Positions 1-8,947 of a DNA stretch of 64,000 nt are shown here, piece by piece. Below the pieces are notes generated by a model. It did no database searches. It saw only the letters and a program-made list of their open reading frames with translations, and had not been told where the DNA came from. Position 1 is the first letter of the stretch; every line of letters starts with the position of its first letter. This DNA comes from UBA4575 sp002386945 (GTDB lineage Bacteria; Pseudomonadota; Gammaproteobacteria; UBA4575), in NCBI GenBank assembly GCA_943789445.1, contig CALSUC010000001.1:62001-126000 (forward strand). Reading direction: 5' to 3'. Made by a program: the position numbers and the translations under genes.

Positions 1-423
1 GGAACAATCACGCCCAGGACAGATCATATCGCCAGAAATATCCACTAAAGGCTTGAGTACAAAGGGATATTTCAAGATATCATCGTTTGGCACCTTGACT
101 GTATCGGTGTCGATCTGCTGATCACCGTACAGTAATTGATCTAAATCCAAGGTTCGCGGCACAAACTGGTTGGCACTAGTCCGGCGACGGCCATGGGCTG
201 CCTCTAATGCGCGCAAGTAGGTAAAGACCTCATCTGGCTGCATATCCGTGTCAAAGGCGACGACTAAGTTATAAAAACTATCACCAACAAAGCCTACTGC
301 CTCCGTTTCATACACCGGCGAGGCCTGTAAGTTATCAAATCGCTCACTGAGCTCGAATAACACCTGATTGATGTGTAGGTGCTTATCGATATTACTACCG
401 ATCCCAACAAAAACTCTTATCAT
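1..423 (-). CDS. folK: HPPK (6-hydroxymethyl-7,8-dihydropterin pyrophosphokinase), 3' end outside window
   Basis: FolK transfers pyrophosphate from ATP to 6-hydroxymethyl-dihydropterin in folate synthesis. The reading frame starts MIRVFVGIGSNID and stays open to the window edge (141 codons). It shows the HPPK pattern: the GIGSN start, SPVYETEAVG, FYNLVVAFDT, and the core RTLDLDQLLYGD, which in the family carries the Mg-binding Asp pair. The start ATG overlaps the folB stop as ATGA, so the two are translationally coupled and catalyse neighbouring folate steps. The C-terminal end lies beyond base 1. Confidence 0.9.
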   Translation of the reverse strand, partial: MIRVFVGIGSNIDKHLHINQVLFELSERFDNLQASPVYETEAVGFVGDSFYNLVVAFDTDMQPDEVFTYLRALEAAHGRRRTSANQFVPRTLDLDQLLYGDQQIDTDTVKVPNDDILKYPFVLKPLVDISGDMICPGRDCS

Positions 424-779
424 GAGGGCTTCTGCCCACGTTCAATCACCACACCAACAGCGGCAGAACCACGTACAGCACCTGGTTTAGCAATCGAAAT
501 ACGTAACCAAGGGATGTTAAATTCAGCCATCAGCGTTTTTGCAATTAACTCAATTAGCAGCTCGACTAATTGTGGCTGGCTTTCTTCGACTAAGACGCGA
601 ATGCGCTGTGATACGGCCTTATAGTCGAGCGTATCTGCAATTCCATCGCTAGCCGCGGCCGCACTAATATCAGTACCCATCTCTAAATCGATACTGATAC
701 GCTGCCGAATTTGTCGCTCCCAATCAAAAACACCGATCACGGCGTCAATCTTGAGTTCTTTTATAAAAATTATGTCCAT
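420..779 (-). CDS. folB: Dihydroneopterin aldolase
   Basis: FolB converts 7,8-dihydroneopterin to 6-hydroxymethyl-dihydropterin, the substrate of the overlapping FolK. The 119-aa product begins MDIIFIKELKIDAVIGVFDWER, the usual N-terminus of the family, and contains LDYKAVSQRI and the late core SIAKPGAVRGSAAVGV, matching the conserved KPGA(V/L)RG segment. An upstream in-frame start would add 16 residues unlike the family, so the ATG at 779 is preferred; its length fits the usual 115-125 aa. It is divergent from rpmB across about 145 bp. Confidence 0.93.
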   Translation of the reverse strand: MDIIFIKELKIDAVIGVFDWERQIRQRISIDLEMGTDISAAAASDGIADTLDYKAVSQRIRVLVEESQPQLVELLIELIAKTLMAEFNIPWLRISIAKPGAVRGSAAVGVVIERGQKPS

Positions 780-925
780 TTTTCTTATTCTTCTTAGGTT
801 CTCTTGATGTTCTATTAATAGTGCCACTTTATAGGCTGTTTTATTGCTAAAATGTTGTCTCTGCCGAAGCTTTCTGCTAACGTACGCCGCCCTAACAGAA
901 TAATATTGAACTGATTTAAATCATT

Positions 926-1165
926 ATGTCTAGAGTCTGCCAAGTAACAGGTAAACGACCTGTAGCGGGAAACAACGTTTCTCACGCTCACAATAAAACG
1001 CGTCGTTGGTTCTTACCGAACCTACATTCCCACCGTTTTTGGGTGGAAAGTGAAAAGCGCTGGGTCAAACTACGTGTATCCACAAAAGGTATGCGTATTA
1101 TCGATAAAAAAGGCATCGACACAGTACTTGCGGAAATCCGCGGTCGTGGCGAAGCAGTTAAGTAA
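926..1165 (+). CDS. rpmB: 50S ribosomal protein bL28
   Basis: bL28 is a structural protein of the large ribosomal subunit. The 79-aa protein starts MSRVCQVTGKRPVAGNNVSHA and continues with the NKTRRWFLPNL signature typical of proteobacterial L28. rpmG follows after 11 bp in the standard rpmB-rpmG operon. The family is well conserved and the length is normal. Confidence 0.97.
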   Translation: MSRVCQVTGKRPVAGNNVSHAHNKTRRWFLPNLHSHRFWVESEKRWVKLRVSTKGMRIIDKKGIDTVLAEIRGRGEAVK

Positions 1166-1176
1166 GGACCAGAACA

Positions 1177-1332
1177 ATGCGCGATAAAATTAAATTAGTT
1201 TCTAGTGCCGGTACCGGTCATTTTTACACTACGACCAAAAACAAACGTACTATGCCAGACAAATTAGAGATGAAGAAATTTGATCCTGTTGTACGTCAGC
1301 ACGTGATGTACAAAGAAGCAAAAATCAAGTAA
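1177..1332 (+). CDS. rpmG: 50S ribosomal protein bL33
   Basis: bL33 is a small large-subunit protein. The frame encodes 51 aa, starting MRDKIKLVSSAGTGHFY and continuing with TTTKNKRTMPDKLEMKKFDP, the standard bL33 pattern. The zinc-binding Cys pairs of the C+ paralogue are absent, so this is the cysteine-free C- form. A GGA ribosome-binding site (AGTAAGGACC) precedes the ATG. It is co-transcribed with rpmB and convergent with the desaturase gene 5 bp downstream. Confidence 0.96.
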   Translation: MRDKIKLVSSAGTGHFYTTTKNKRTMPDKLEMKKFDPVVRQHVMYKEAKIK

Positions 1333-1337
1333 TTCGC

Positions 1338-2537
1338 TTACTTCGCGTAGTTATATACGGGCTGCAATCGGTAGCCCTTTAACGACTGCGCGAAATCTTG
1401 CAGTATCTCTATTCCGGTCTGCTCGGCCATTTGGCACCATTCCGCCAAAGCATGTAATAAACCCTCATTATTTTCATAACGTTGTCGCCATAATTGCTTC
1501 AACTGTTGCTGGCACTCATAAACCACACGCAATTGCTCACTGTCGGCCAATACTTGATTCAGCTCATGTAACTTAGCGTGACTGACTTGGTCAGGCTCTA
1601 GTACTAAGGTCTTTTTAATACGACTGAGCGCCCGTTTATACACATCATCGGCCAACCCCATTTCCTTTCGCAGTATCGGCAGGGTGACCTTATGCGCATA
1701 ATCTGCCATCAAATGTAATCGGCTAGACACCATTGCACTAACGGCCTCTAAATCTAAAGTCGTAGAATAACGGTCACTTGCCAGTGGGCGTGGCGCAACC
1801 TTACGCACAGAGGCCAAACCAACGCTCTTCAGCAGCCAGATGTAACCCCAACCCAAGTCGAACTCCCATGGTCGGATGGAAAACTTGGCAGAGCTCGGAT
1901 AGGCATGATGATTATTATGTAGTTCTTCGCCACCGACGACAAAGGCAACATTCATTAGATTGGTTGCGGAATCATCGGTCTCAAAATTGCGGTAGCCCCA
2001 ATAGTGCCCTACGCCATTGATAAATCCAGCGGCAAAGATAGGGATCCATATCATCTGAATTGCCCAATAAGTCAGCCCCATAGAACCAAATAGTGTGACA
2101 AATGCGATTAATAAAATAATGATGCCTAGACTCGAGTAGCGCGAGTAAACATGGCGCTCAATGAAATCATTTGGGGTGCCATGACCATATTCACGGCTAA
2201 TCTCAGGGTCACGCGCGGCACGCGCATACAGCTCAGCACCTTGCGACATCACCTGCCATATACCCAGCACCTGCGGACTATGTGGATCTTCATCGGTCTC
2301 AGTTTTGGCATGATGCTTACGATGTACCGCCACCCATTGGCGCGTCACCATAGCGGTAGTCAGCCACAACCATAGACGAAACACGTGACTGATTAGAGGA
2401 TGCAGATCGACCGCACGATGCGCCTGACAGCGATGCAGATAGAGCGTCACTGAAACAATCGTGAGATGGGTGCTTGCTAGGACAAAGAGGCCTTCTTGCC
2501 ACAGGGTCCACTCGAGTAATCCGTCTAAGAGCTGCAT
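1338..2537 (-). CDS. Membrane fatty acid desaturase (acyl-CoA/acyl-lipid delta-9 type)
   Basis: A 399-aa integral membrane di-iron desaturase, expected to introduce a cis double bond into acyl chains. The three His boxes are visible: HRCQAHR (about residues 35-41), HRKHH (72-76) and HNNHH (207-211), the order found in the stearoyl-CoA desaturase family. Hydrophobic segments lie at about 12-35, 50-68, 137-158 and 160-180. The C-terminal roughly 110 residues after the catalytic part are soluble and helical. The gene stands alone between rpmG and a chorismatase gene. Its exact substrate cannot be read from sequence. Confidence 0.88.
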   Translation of the reverse strand: MQLLDGLLEWTLWQEGLFVLASTHLTIVSVTLYLHRCQAHRAVDLHPLISHVFRLWLWLTTAMVTRQWVAVHRKHHAKTETDEDPHSPQVLGIWQVMSQGAELYARAARDPEISREYGHGTPNDFIERHVYSRYSSLGIIILLIAFVTLFGSMGLTYWAIQMIWIPIFAAGFINGVGHYWGYRNFETDDSATNLMNVAFVVGGEELHNNHHAYPSSAKFSIRPWEFDLGWGYIWLLKSVGLASVRKVAPRPLASDRYSTTLDLEAVSAMVSSRLHLMADYAHKVTLPILRKEMGLADDVYKRALSRIKKTLVLEPDQVSHAKLHELNQVLADSEQLRVVYECQQQLKQLWRQRYENNEGLLHALAEWCQMAEQTGIEILQDFAQSLKGYRLQPVYNYAK

Positions 2538-2766
2538 TTAAAAATCCATTCTAATAAGAACACCTGATGATACTTAGGCCGAGCAGCCCCCGCAAGCAAG
2601 CGACCAGTGCAAACAAGGATTAGTCGATGAAAACTATAGATCTCGATGTATAGATATGAATTTGAACAAGGGTTATCTCGACACCTGAAAATGATACTAT
2701 TAGCAGTCTGTCAGCAAGGTTTTAATAGCCCACAGACAGAAGCGATAGGAAAACCTAAGATCAAGC

Positions 2767-3765
2767 ATGCAACGGCACATTCTGCCAAATCATAGCGACA
2801 TGGATACTAAACAACAGCAACTACACCTCAGTACGAGCAGCAGTGATGATCAGGCTGGCTTTAGACTCTGTTATGGCAATCAACCGTCTACCGATAGCGA
2901 CTTATTGATCCCACTGCAGGGCTTACAGGCAAACACTTGCTACGATCAATGGCAGGGACTAACACCTTTAGCCGTTGAACAGTCAGCCTCTGTCTTCCAC
3001 AACGACGACTATCTACTGGCCGTTGTATCAAGCAGTGAGCTGCAAACAGATGACATGTCTGCTGCCAGCTATGCAGGCTACAGCCGCATCTTTCAACTGA
3101 TGGAAAAACATGGCTATCCGCAATTGCTACGCACCTGGAGCTACTTCCCCAACATTACTGAGGGTGATCAGGTCAATGCCTATCAACAGTTTTGCTCGGG
3201 CCGAAGCCAGGCTTATCAAGAACATGCCGTCAGCTCTAGTGAGCCCAAGTATCCAGCAGCCACTGTCATAGGTCATCATGCCAGCGGCTTTCAGCTCTAT
3301 TTTATAGCGGCTAAACAGGCTGGCATCAGTATAGAGAACCCGCGCCAAGTTAACGCCTTTAATTACCCAGTGAGCTATAGCAAAGATGCGCCTCTATTTG
3401 CCCGAGCGCTATTGCATACCACCGCGACACAACATGTTTTATTTATCTCAGGCACAGCAAGCATCATTGGCCATGAGACTCGGCATCAAGACCAAGCCTT
3501 AGCACAGCTACAAGAATGCCTACGCAATATTGAACAGTTATTAGTAAATGCTGAGCAGTCTGATTTTCCAAAAACTGCATTAGAAAATATGACGCAGCTC
3601 AAGGTCTATATTAAAAATGCCGAAGACTATGCTGAATTGCGAGCCGCCCTGGCCACTCGTCTAGGCTCGCTAGAACATGTTCAATTCTTTCATGCTGACA
3701 TGTGTCGTAGTGACCTATTGGTAGAGATTGAAGCGATCGCCATGCAGCCGGTGTGTGCAACTTAG
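2767..3765 (+). CDS. Chorismatase of the FkbO/Hyg5/XanB2 family (hydroxybenzoate-forming)
   Basis: A 332-aa protein matching the chorismatase family, which hydrolyses chorismate; XanB2-type members give 3- and 4-hydroxybenzoate, FkbO types give a dihydroxycyclohexadienoate. Visible family motifs: LLRTWSYFPNI (about 120-130), QFCSGR (141-146), ENPRQVNAFNYP (190-201) and SGTASIIGHETRH (228-240). The stop is followed by mutM after 3 bp, so the two are probably one transcript. A start at the second Met (MDTKQ, base 2800) is possible. I infer a role in making 4-hydroxybenzoate for ubiquinone or an aryl-polyene precursor; no pigment genes are nearby to decide. Confidence 0.8.
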   Translation: MQRHILPNHSDMDTKQQQLHLSTSSSDDQAGFRLCYGNQPSTDSDLLIPLQGLQANTCYDQWQGLTPLAVEQSASVFHNDDYLLAVVSSSELQTDDMSAASYAGYSRIFQLMEKHGYPQLLRTWSYFPNITEGDQVNAYQQFCSGRSQAYQEHAVSSSEPKYPAATVIGHHASGFQLYFIAAKQAGISIENPRQVNAFNYPVSYSKDAPLFARALLHTTATQHVLFISGTASIIGHETRHQDQALAQLQECLRNIEQLLVNAEQSDFPKTALENMTQLKVYIKNAEDYAELRAALATRLGSLEHVQFFHADMCRSDLLVEIEAIAMQPVCAT

Positions 3766-3768
3766 ATC

Positions 3769-4581
3769 ATGCCAGAACTACCTGAGGTCGAAACAACCAA
3801 ACGTGGCATAGAGCGTCACGTCACTGAGGCCACCGTCCTCGGCGTAATCGCACATAGCCCTAAACTACGCTGGCCGATCCCACAGAATTTAGCTGAGTTA
3901 CTGGTAGGCCAGCGCATTGAATCAATTAGTCGACGCGCCAAATATCTTTTGCTCAACACCGCCAAGGGCTGCTTAATTATTCACCTCGGCATGTCCGGCA
4001 GTCTGCGCATTGCACCTCCGAATAGCCAAGCCAAAGCACACGATCGTTTTGAACTCATCCTGAGCAGTGGCATCCTACGTCTACGTGACCCAAGAAAATT
4101 TGGCGCTGTACTCTGGACTGAAGAACCTATTGAACAACATCGTTTGATTGCACCTCTAGGCCCCGAACCATTCGCAGCAGAATGTAATGCTGATTATTTG
4201 TTTCAACGCTCGCGTGGGCGTAACGGCAGCATTAAGGAATTCATTATGAATTCCCATATCGTGGTTGGGGTTGGCAACATCTATGCTGCCGAATCTTTAT
4301 TCGCCGCTGGCATCCATCCAAAGCGCGCTGCGGGCCGTGTCTCAAAAAAACGCTATGCCATCCTAATAGAGCATATTCAACACATCCTAAAAAAAGCGAT
4401 TGCACAGGGCGGCACCAGCCTACGTGATTTTGTTAACGAAGAAGGTAAGCCGGGTTACTTTAGTCAGGAACTACAGGTATACGGACGAGCAGGTGAAGCC
4501 TGTGTGAACTGCCAGAGTATTCTACTCAATCTGCGGATTAGCCAACGTAGTAGCGCTTACTGCCCAACATGCCAACACTAA
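3769..4581 (+). CDS. mutM: Formamidopyrimidine-DNA glycosylase
   Basis: MutM (Fpg) excises 8-oxoguanine and FaPy lesions with beta/delta lyase activity. The 270-aa product begins MPELPEVETTKRGI, giving the catalytic Pro-1 after Met removal and Glu-2. RRAKYLL near residue 58 holds the conserved Lys. The helix-two-turn-helix region contains NSHIVVGVGNIYAAE, and a C-terminal zinc finger is formed by CVNC...CPTC (about 245-269). The length is standard. It follows the chorismatase gene by 3 bp and converges with ggt. Confidence 0.96.
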   Translation: MPELPEVETTKRGIERHVTEATVLGVIAHSPKLRWPIPQNLAELLVGQRIESISRRAKYLLLNTAKGCLIIHLGMSGSLRIAPPNSQAKAHDRFELILSSGILRLRDPRKFGAVLWTEEPIEQHRLIAPLGPEPFAAECNADYLFQRSRGRNGSIKEFIMNSHIVVGVGNIYAAESLFAAGIHPKRAAGRVSKKRYAILIEHIQHILKKAIAQGGTSLRDFVNEEGKPGYFSQELQVYGRAGEACVNCQSILLNLRISQRSSAYCPTCQH

Positions 4582-4594
4582 TAGCAGAACACGC

Positions 4595-6256
4595 TTAATC
4601 AAACACTAGCGCAGAGCCATGTCCTCTAGGATCGGCCGCAGCCTTTACCTTGCCACTAGGCAAGATCCATTCAATGCCATGCATGTCACCATAACTGCGC
4701 TTCAACTCATTCAGCTTATGCCCTTTTGCAGCCAGTTTATTTTGCTCTAGCGTACTCAGCGCACCCAATTCAAATTGAATCTCATCGGGCAAGTATTGGT
4801 GATGGAAGCGACGAGCAGCGACAATATCAGCTACTGGTAATCCTTGCGAAAAACGTAGCGCCGCTAGCGTCAGCATACTAATAATGCGACTACCACCTGG
4901 CGTGCCAATAATCAGCAAGCGGTTCTGATCACGTATAAATAAAGGCGTCATGCTTGAGAGCATACGCTTACCGGGTTGAATCTCGTTGGCCACACCACCG
5001 ACCAAACCCCAGACGTTAGCTTGGTTTGGTGCTAGTGCAAAATCATCCATCTCATCGTTCAGCAAAACACCAGTCCCTTCAGCGACGAAGCCGCTACCAA
5101 AGGGATAGTTGATCGACAGGGTGGCCGCCACATAATTGCCTTCACGATCTAAGATCGAAAAATGTGTAGTGTCCTCACCCTTAGCTGTCGCTGGCTTTTC
5201 TAGATCACTACTTAGACTGGCTCGCTCTGGATTAAAATCTGAAAACTTTGCCTTTGCATAATCCGCTGCCAATAGCTTCTGTATCGGTACTTGAATAAAC
5301 GCTGGATCACCCATATATATTGCTCGGTCACGATAGGCACGACGCATCGCCTCAACCACAAGATGAATACTTTCAGCATCATGCCTTAAAGGTATCACCT
5401 CTTGTTCTAGCATCGCTAGTATCTGTGACATGACTAAACCACCGGAAGTCGGTAACGGTGGCAGCACTAATTGTAGATTTTTATATTCAGCCTGCAGTGG
5501 TTTGCGAACCAGCGCTTGGTATTGTTTCAGATCATCCAACTGCCAAATACCACCAGCTGCCTTCACAGCTGCTACTAAACGCTGTGCTGTTTCACCACGA
5601 TAAAAATCATCGGCCCCTAGATCGGCGATACGACTGAGCGTGGCAGCTAGATCATGCTGCACGATCTTATCCTTAGCCTGCATTGCCTTCGGTGCAAAAA
5701 TACGTGCGGCGGCAGGGTTCAGAACCTGTCGCCGCATCTTGAGATATTTGAGATAACGCGCGTGAGGTATAAACCCCTCTTCGGCTAAAGTGACTGCAGG
5801 CAGCACTACTTGTTGCCAGGGCAAACGGCCATAACGCTGACTGATCAACTCTAGCGCCGCAAGCATGCCAGGGATACCTGCTGCACGCGGGCCATTGACT
5901 GAATCACTACTGATGCTGCCATCGGCATTACGATAGAGATTAGGATGTGCCGCCAATGGCGCTACTTCGCGTCCATCGATCATTACGTCTTGCTGATCCG
6001 CCGCGCTATGCAATAACCAGAAGCCACCACCACCCAAGCCACTGCCATAAGGCTCGACCACTGCCAAGGCAAGACTGACTGCAACTGCTGCATCAAAGGC
6101 ATTACCACCGGCCGCAATGATTTCTTTACCGACTTGACTAGCTAGGGGATGCGCCGTCACCACGGCCGCTTTTATGTTTTGCTCATTACCATGATCAGCC
6201 GCTTGCGCGTTGCCCATCATCAAAAAAATCAAAGCCAAAAGAATATGTTGTCGCAT
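4595..6256 (-). CDS. ggt: Gamma-glutamyltransferase (periplasmic)
   Basis: Ggt cleaves the gamma-glutamyl bond of glutathione and transfers or hydrolyses the glutamyl group. The 553-aa precursor has a signal peptide (MRQHILLALIFLMMGNAQA) and the Ntn-hydrolase body. The autoprocessing site and catalytic Thr lie in GEDTTHFSILD (about residue 370). Other family motifs are YGSGLGGGGFWLLH near residue 72, PTSGGLVM near 270, and GTPGGSRI late in the protein. The start overlaps the ferredoxin stop by one base, indicating coupled translation. Confidence 0.94.
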   Translation of the reverse strand: MRQHILLALIFLMMGNAQAADHGNEQNIKAAVVTAHPLASQVGKEIIAAGGNAFDAAVAVSLALAVVEPYGSGLGGGGFWLLHSAADQQDVMIDGREVAPLAAHPNLYRNADGSISSDSVNGPRAAGIPGMLAALELISQRYGRLPWQQVVLPAVTLAEEGFIPHARYLKYLKMRRQVLNPAAARIFAPKAMQAKDKIVQHDLAATLSRIADLGADDFYRGETAQRLVAAVKAAGGIWQLDDLKQYQALVRKPLQAEYKNLQLVLPPLPTSGGLVMSQILAMLEQEVIPLRHDAESIHLVVEAMRRAYRDRAIYMGDPAFIQVPIQKLLAADYAKAKFSDFNPERASLSSDLEKPATAKGEDTTHFSILDREGNYVAATLSINYPFGSGFVAEGTGVLLNDEMDDFALAPNQANVWGLVGGVANEIQPGKRMLSSMTPLFIRDQNRLLIIGTPGGSRIISMLTLAALRFSQGLPVADIVAARRFHHQYLPDEIQFELGALSTLEQNKLAAKGHKLNELKRSYGDMHGIEWILPSGKVKAAADPRGHGSALVFD

Positions 6257-6519
6257 TAGCCCTTACTCCCCTTTGTTTTAATCAGTTGCTGATATTTAAC
6301 TTCCAGCTGTTGCCGTGATTCGACTTGAGTGCTGTCTAGCAAGATGCAATCTACGGGACAGACTTCAACACATTGAGGCAAATCAAAGTGGCCAACACAT
6401 TCTGTGCATTTATTAAAATGAATCTGGTAGATTTCTTCGCCTTCAAAGATAGCGTCATTTGGACACTCTGGCTCACAGACGTCACAGTTAATGCATTCAT
6501 CAGTAATATATAAGGCCAT
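6256..6519 (-). CDS. yfhL: YfhL-type 2[4Fe-4S] ferredoxin
   Basis: An 87-aa bacterial ferredoxin carrying two 4Fe-4S clusters, ligated by CINCDVCEPECP (CxxCxxCxxxCP) near the N-terminus and by CTEC, C and CPVDC further on, with the 8-residue insertion between Cys residues of the second motif that marks the YfhL/Alvin subgroup. It is a probable low-potential electron carrier. It lies between coaD (19 bp upstream) and ggt (1-bp overlap); the coaD-yfhL adjacency is common in gammaproteobacteria. Confidence 0.93.
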   Translation of the reverse strand: MALYITDECINCDVCEPECPNDAIFEGEEIYQIHFNKCTECVGHFDLPQCVEVCPVDCILLDSTQVESRQQLEVKYQQLIKTKGSKG

Positions 6520-6538
6520 AGTGAGGACGCTTACAAGT

Positions 6539-7021
6539 CTAAGGCTTAGGCTTGTTGGCTAAGGCCTCGGCAACTATTGGATGGACGAAAGGTGAGACAT
6601 CGCCGCCAAGAAATGCTACTTCGCGCACTAGGCTAGAAGAAACAAAAGAAAATTCATCTGCTGGGGTAAGAAAGAATGACTCCAACTCGCTATCCAGCTG
6701 GCGATTCATACTGGCTAATTGGAATTCATATTCAAAATCAGAAACGGCACGCAGCCCACGCAAGATTGCTACTGCTTTCTGTTGTTTGGCAAAGTTAACC
6801 AACAAGCCAGAAAAACCACAGACTTCAACTTGTGGCATGTCATGAAATACGGCTTGCGCCAAACTCACGCGCTGCTCCAAATCAAACACCGGTTGTTTAC
6901 TAGGGCTGGCAGCGATACCTAATACTATGCGATCAAACACCTTGAGTGCCCGCCGCACTAAATCACTATGACCGTTAGTCACTGGATCAAAGGTACCGGG
7001 GTAAATCGCTGTTTTAAGCAT
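6539..7021 (-). CDS. coaD: Phosphopantetheine adenylyltransferase
   Basis: CoaD catalyses the penultimate step of coenzyme A synthesis, adenylating 4'-phosphopantetheine. The start at 7021 gives 160 aa, MLKTAIYPGTFDPVTNGHSD, with the nucleotidyltransferase (T/H)xGH motif as TNGHSD; an upstream in-frame start adds 29 residues that belong to the rsmD coding region. Later motifs include AILRGLRAVSDFEYE and the FVSSSLVREVA ATP-site segment. rsmD ends 11 bp upstream, the usual rsmD-coaD pair. Confidence 0.96.
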   Translation of the reverse strand: MLKTAIYPGTFDPVTNGHSDLVRRALKVFDRIVLGIAASPSKQPVFDLEQRVSLAQAVFHDMPQVEVCGFSGLLVNFAKQQKAVAILRGLRAVSDFEYEFQLASMNRQLDSELESFFLTPADEFSFVSSSLVREVAFLGGDVSPFVHPIVAEALANKPKP

Positions 7022-7032
7022 ATGCTTTCGCC

Positions 7033-7635
7033 TTAAGGCGCCTGTTCTTGTTGCTGAATTAAACCGTATTCTACTTGACCCGCCTTGGCCTGTCGCCACC
7101 AACACCAAGGCTTGGCTAACGACTTGGGCAACGCATTCCGTTCTGCTTCCAGATAAATCATGCCATCACTATTAATAATGCCTGCGGCTAAGACCGCATC
7201 CAGAACCTCACTTATCGTGAAATGCTGAAATGGTGGATCCAGAAATATGAGATCGTATTGCTGATCACAGGTTTTAATAAAACTCAATGCATCGGCCTGT
7301 ATCACCTCAACCTGCGTTGCCGATAGAGCTGTGACTTGTTGCCGTAAGACATTAGCAATCGATGACTCTCTCTCGACCAGCGTTACCTTGCTTGCACCAC
7401 GCGATGCGGCCTCGAAACCTAAGGCACCACTACCAGAAAAAAGATCTAAGCAGCTGCGGCCATGGATATCAAACTGCAACCAATTAAACAGTGTTTCACG
7501 CACGCGATTAGCAGTTGGGCGCAAACCATCGGCCTGCGCCACGGGCAGTAAGCGACCACGCCATTGGCCCGCAATAATGCGAACATTTTGTGGCGCCTTG
7601 CTTAGATTTTTCTGATTACTTCGCGGCTGCTTCAT
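7033..7635 (-). CDS. rsmD: 16S rRNA m2G966 methyltransferase
   Basis: RsmD methylates N2 of G966 in 16S rRNA. The 200-aa protein has an N-terminal RIIAGQWRGR segment, TANRVRETLFNWL, the SAM-binding motif CLDLFSGSGALGFEAASRGA, and the catalytic LIFLDPPF. The ATG at 7635 lies inside the 3' end of the upstream M16 gene (20-bp overlap); a TTG three codons upstream is less likely. It pairs with coaD downstream. Confidence 0.94.
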   Translation of the reverse strand: MKQPRSNQKNLSKAPQNVRIIAGQWRGRLLPVAQADGLRPTANRVRETLFNWLQFDIHGRSCLDLFSGSGALGFEAASRGASKVTLVERESSIANVLRQQVTALSATQVEVIQADALSFIKTCDQQYDLIFLDPPFQHFTISEVLDAVLAAGIINSDGMIYLEAERNALPKSLAKPWCWWRQAKAGQVEYGLIQQQEQAP

Positions 7636-8923
7636 TACCAACAATAACCGTCACTAGAGAATCTAAGTCTACGTGCTTACGAAAGGCCTGACGCACGTCT
7701 TCAACACCCACTGCTTCAATCTTTGCACTAAAGTCTGCTAAGTAGCTGAGAGGCAATTGATAGTAGCCAATCATAGAGAGATAACCCAAGACGTCTCGAT
7801 TGCTATCAATACGTAATGGGAAACCACTAATAATATTGCGCTTACTTAATTCCAGCTCTGCTTCACTGGGGCCTTCTGTTTGATACTTATTCAACACATC
7901 CAGACATACTTGTAATGCCTGCTGTGCTTGATCAGCACGTGTTTGTAATCCGATCACAAAGGGACCCGGCTGCTGTAATGGCATGAAGTAACTATAGACG
8001 CTGTAAGACAGGCCACGCTTGCTACGCACTTCTTCTACTAAACGCGAGGTGAAACCACCACCGCCTAAAACATGGTTGCCGACATACAAAGAGAAATAAT
8101 CTGGATCACCACGTGCAACACCTAACTGACCGATACGTACATGAGCCTGTTGCGAAGGAAAGACTATATGTTCCTGTTTGGATTTTGAGTTGGCTACTGC
8201 CACACTTTTCGGCGTAGGCTGGCCACTAGCTAATGCCTGACTAATATTTGTAGCGAGTTGCTCCGCTTTATCACGAGTAAGATCACCGACTATGGCAACA
8301 ACTGCTGTGTTTGCTATGAAGTATTGTTGGTAAAACTTTTCAATATCTGAGCGTTGAATCGCCTGCACTGACTCTGCTGAACCCTGAGCAGATTGAGCAT
8401 AGGGATGATCCGCATAGATCGCTGCATAAAAAGCTTTGCTAATAATGTCACTAGGACTTTGCTGACCATCTTGTATCGCAATCAGTAAGCGATTCTTTTC
8501 ACGCTCAAAATCACGCTGCGGAAAACTGGGCTTTGCAATGACCTTAAGCAGGGTATCAACTGCAGACTGAAACAGCGCTTCATCTGACAAACTACGCAGT
8601 GTAATCATTGAGCGATCCAAGCTGACACTGGTGCCGTATTGCGCCCCCACATCTTCAAAGCGTGCCGCAATAGCATCGGCATCCATATCGGCTGCACCCT
8701 TATCTAACAGACGATGCGTTAGGGTAGCTAAGCCTGCTAAAGAACCATCACGTTCACTGCCTGCGTCTAAGGTAATCGCCACATCGACCATAGCCAATTC
8801 ATCTGAGGGTGCGAAATAGACGCGTGCGCCATTGTTTGTAGTCCATGATTGAATCTGCGGCAAGGCTGATGCGCTCTGCCATAAAATCAAGGTGCTCGCT
8901 AAAACCCCTAGCCATACTTTCAT
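7616..8923 (-). CDS. M16-family peptidase-like protein, catalytically inactive type, exported
   Basis: A 435-aa insulinase/pitrilysin-family (M16) protein with a signal peptide (MKVWLGVLASTLILWQSASA). The zinc motif HxxEH is absent: at its place the sequence reads LATLTHRLLDKGA, so this should be the non-catalytic partner of the adjacent active M16 protein. The C-terminal M16 domain keeps LGGGGFTSRLVEEVRSKRGL (about residue 300). The start at 8923 is chosen because AGGAG lies 7 bp upstream and the signal peptide begins there. Such tandem active/inactive periplasmic pairs are common in proteobacteria. Confidence 0.88.
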   Translation of the reverse strand: MKVWLGVLASTLILWQSASALPQIQSWTTNNGARVYFAPSDELAMVDVAITLDAGSERDGSLAGLATLTHRLLDKGAADMDADAIAARFEDVGAQYGTSVSLDRSMITLRSLSDEALFQSAVDTLLKVIAKPSFPQRDFEREKNRLLIAIQDGQQSPSDIISKAFYAAIYADHPYAQSAQGSAESVQAIQRSDIEKFYQQYFIANTAVVAIVGDLTRDKAEQLATNISQALASGQPTPKSVAVANSKSKQEHIVFPSQQAHVRIGQLGVARGDPDYFSLYVGNHVLGGGGFTSRLVEEVRSKRGLSYSVYSYFMPLQQPGPFVIGLQTRADQAQQALQVCLDVLNKYQTEGPSEAELELSKRNIISGFPLRIDSNRDVLGYLSMIGYYQLPLSYLADFSAKIEAVGVEDVRQAFRKHVDLDSLVTVIVGNEAAAK

Positions 8924-8947
8924 CGTACTACTCCTATTAATCATCAC

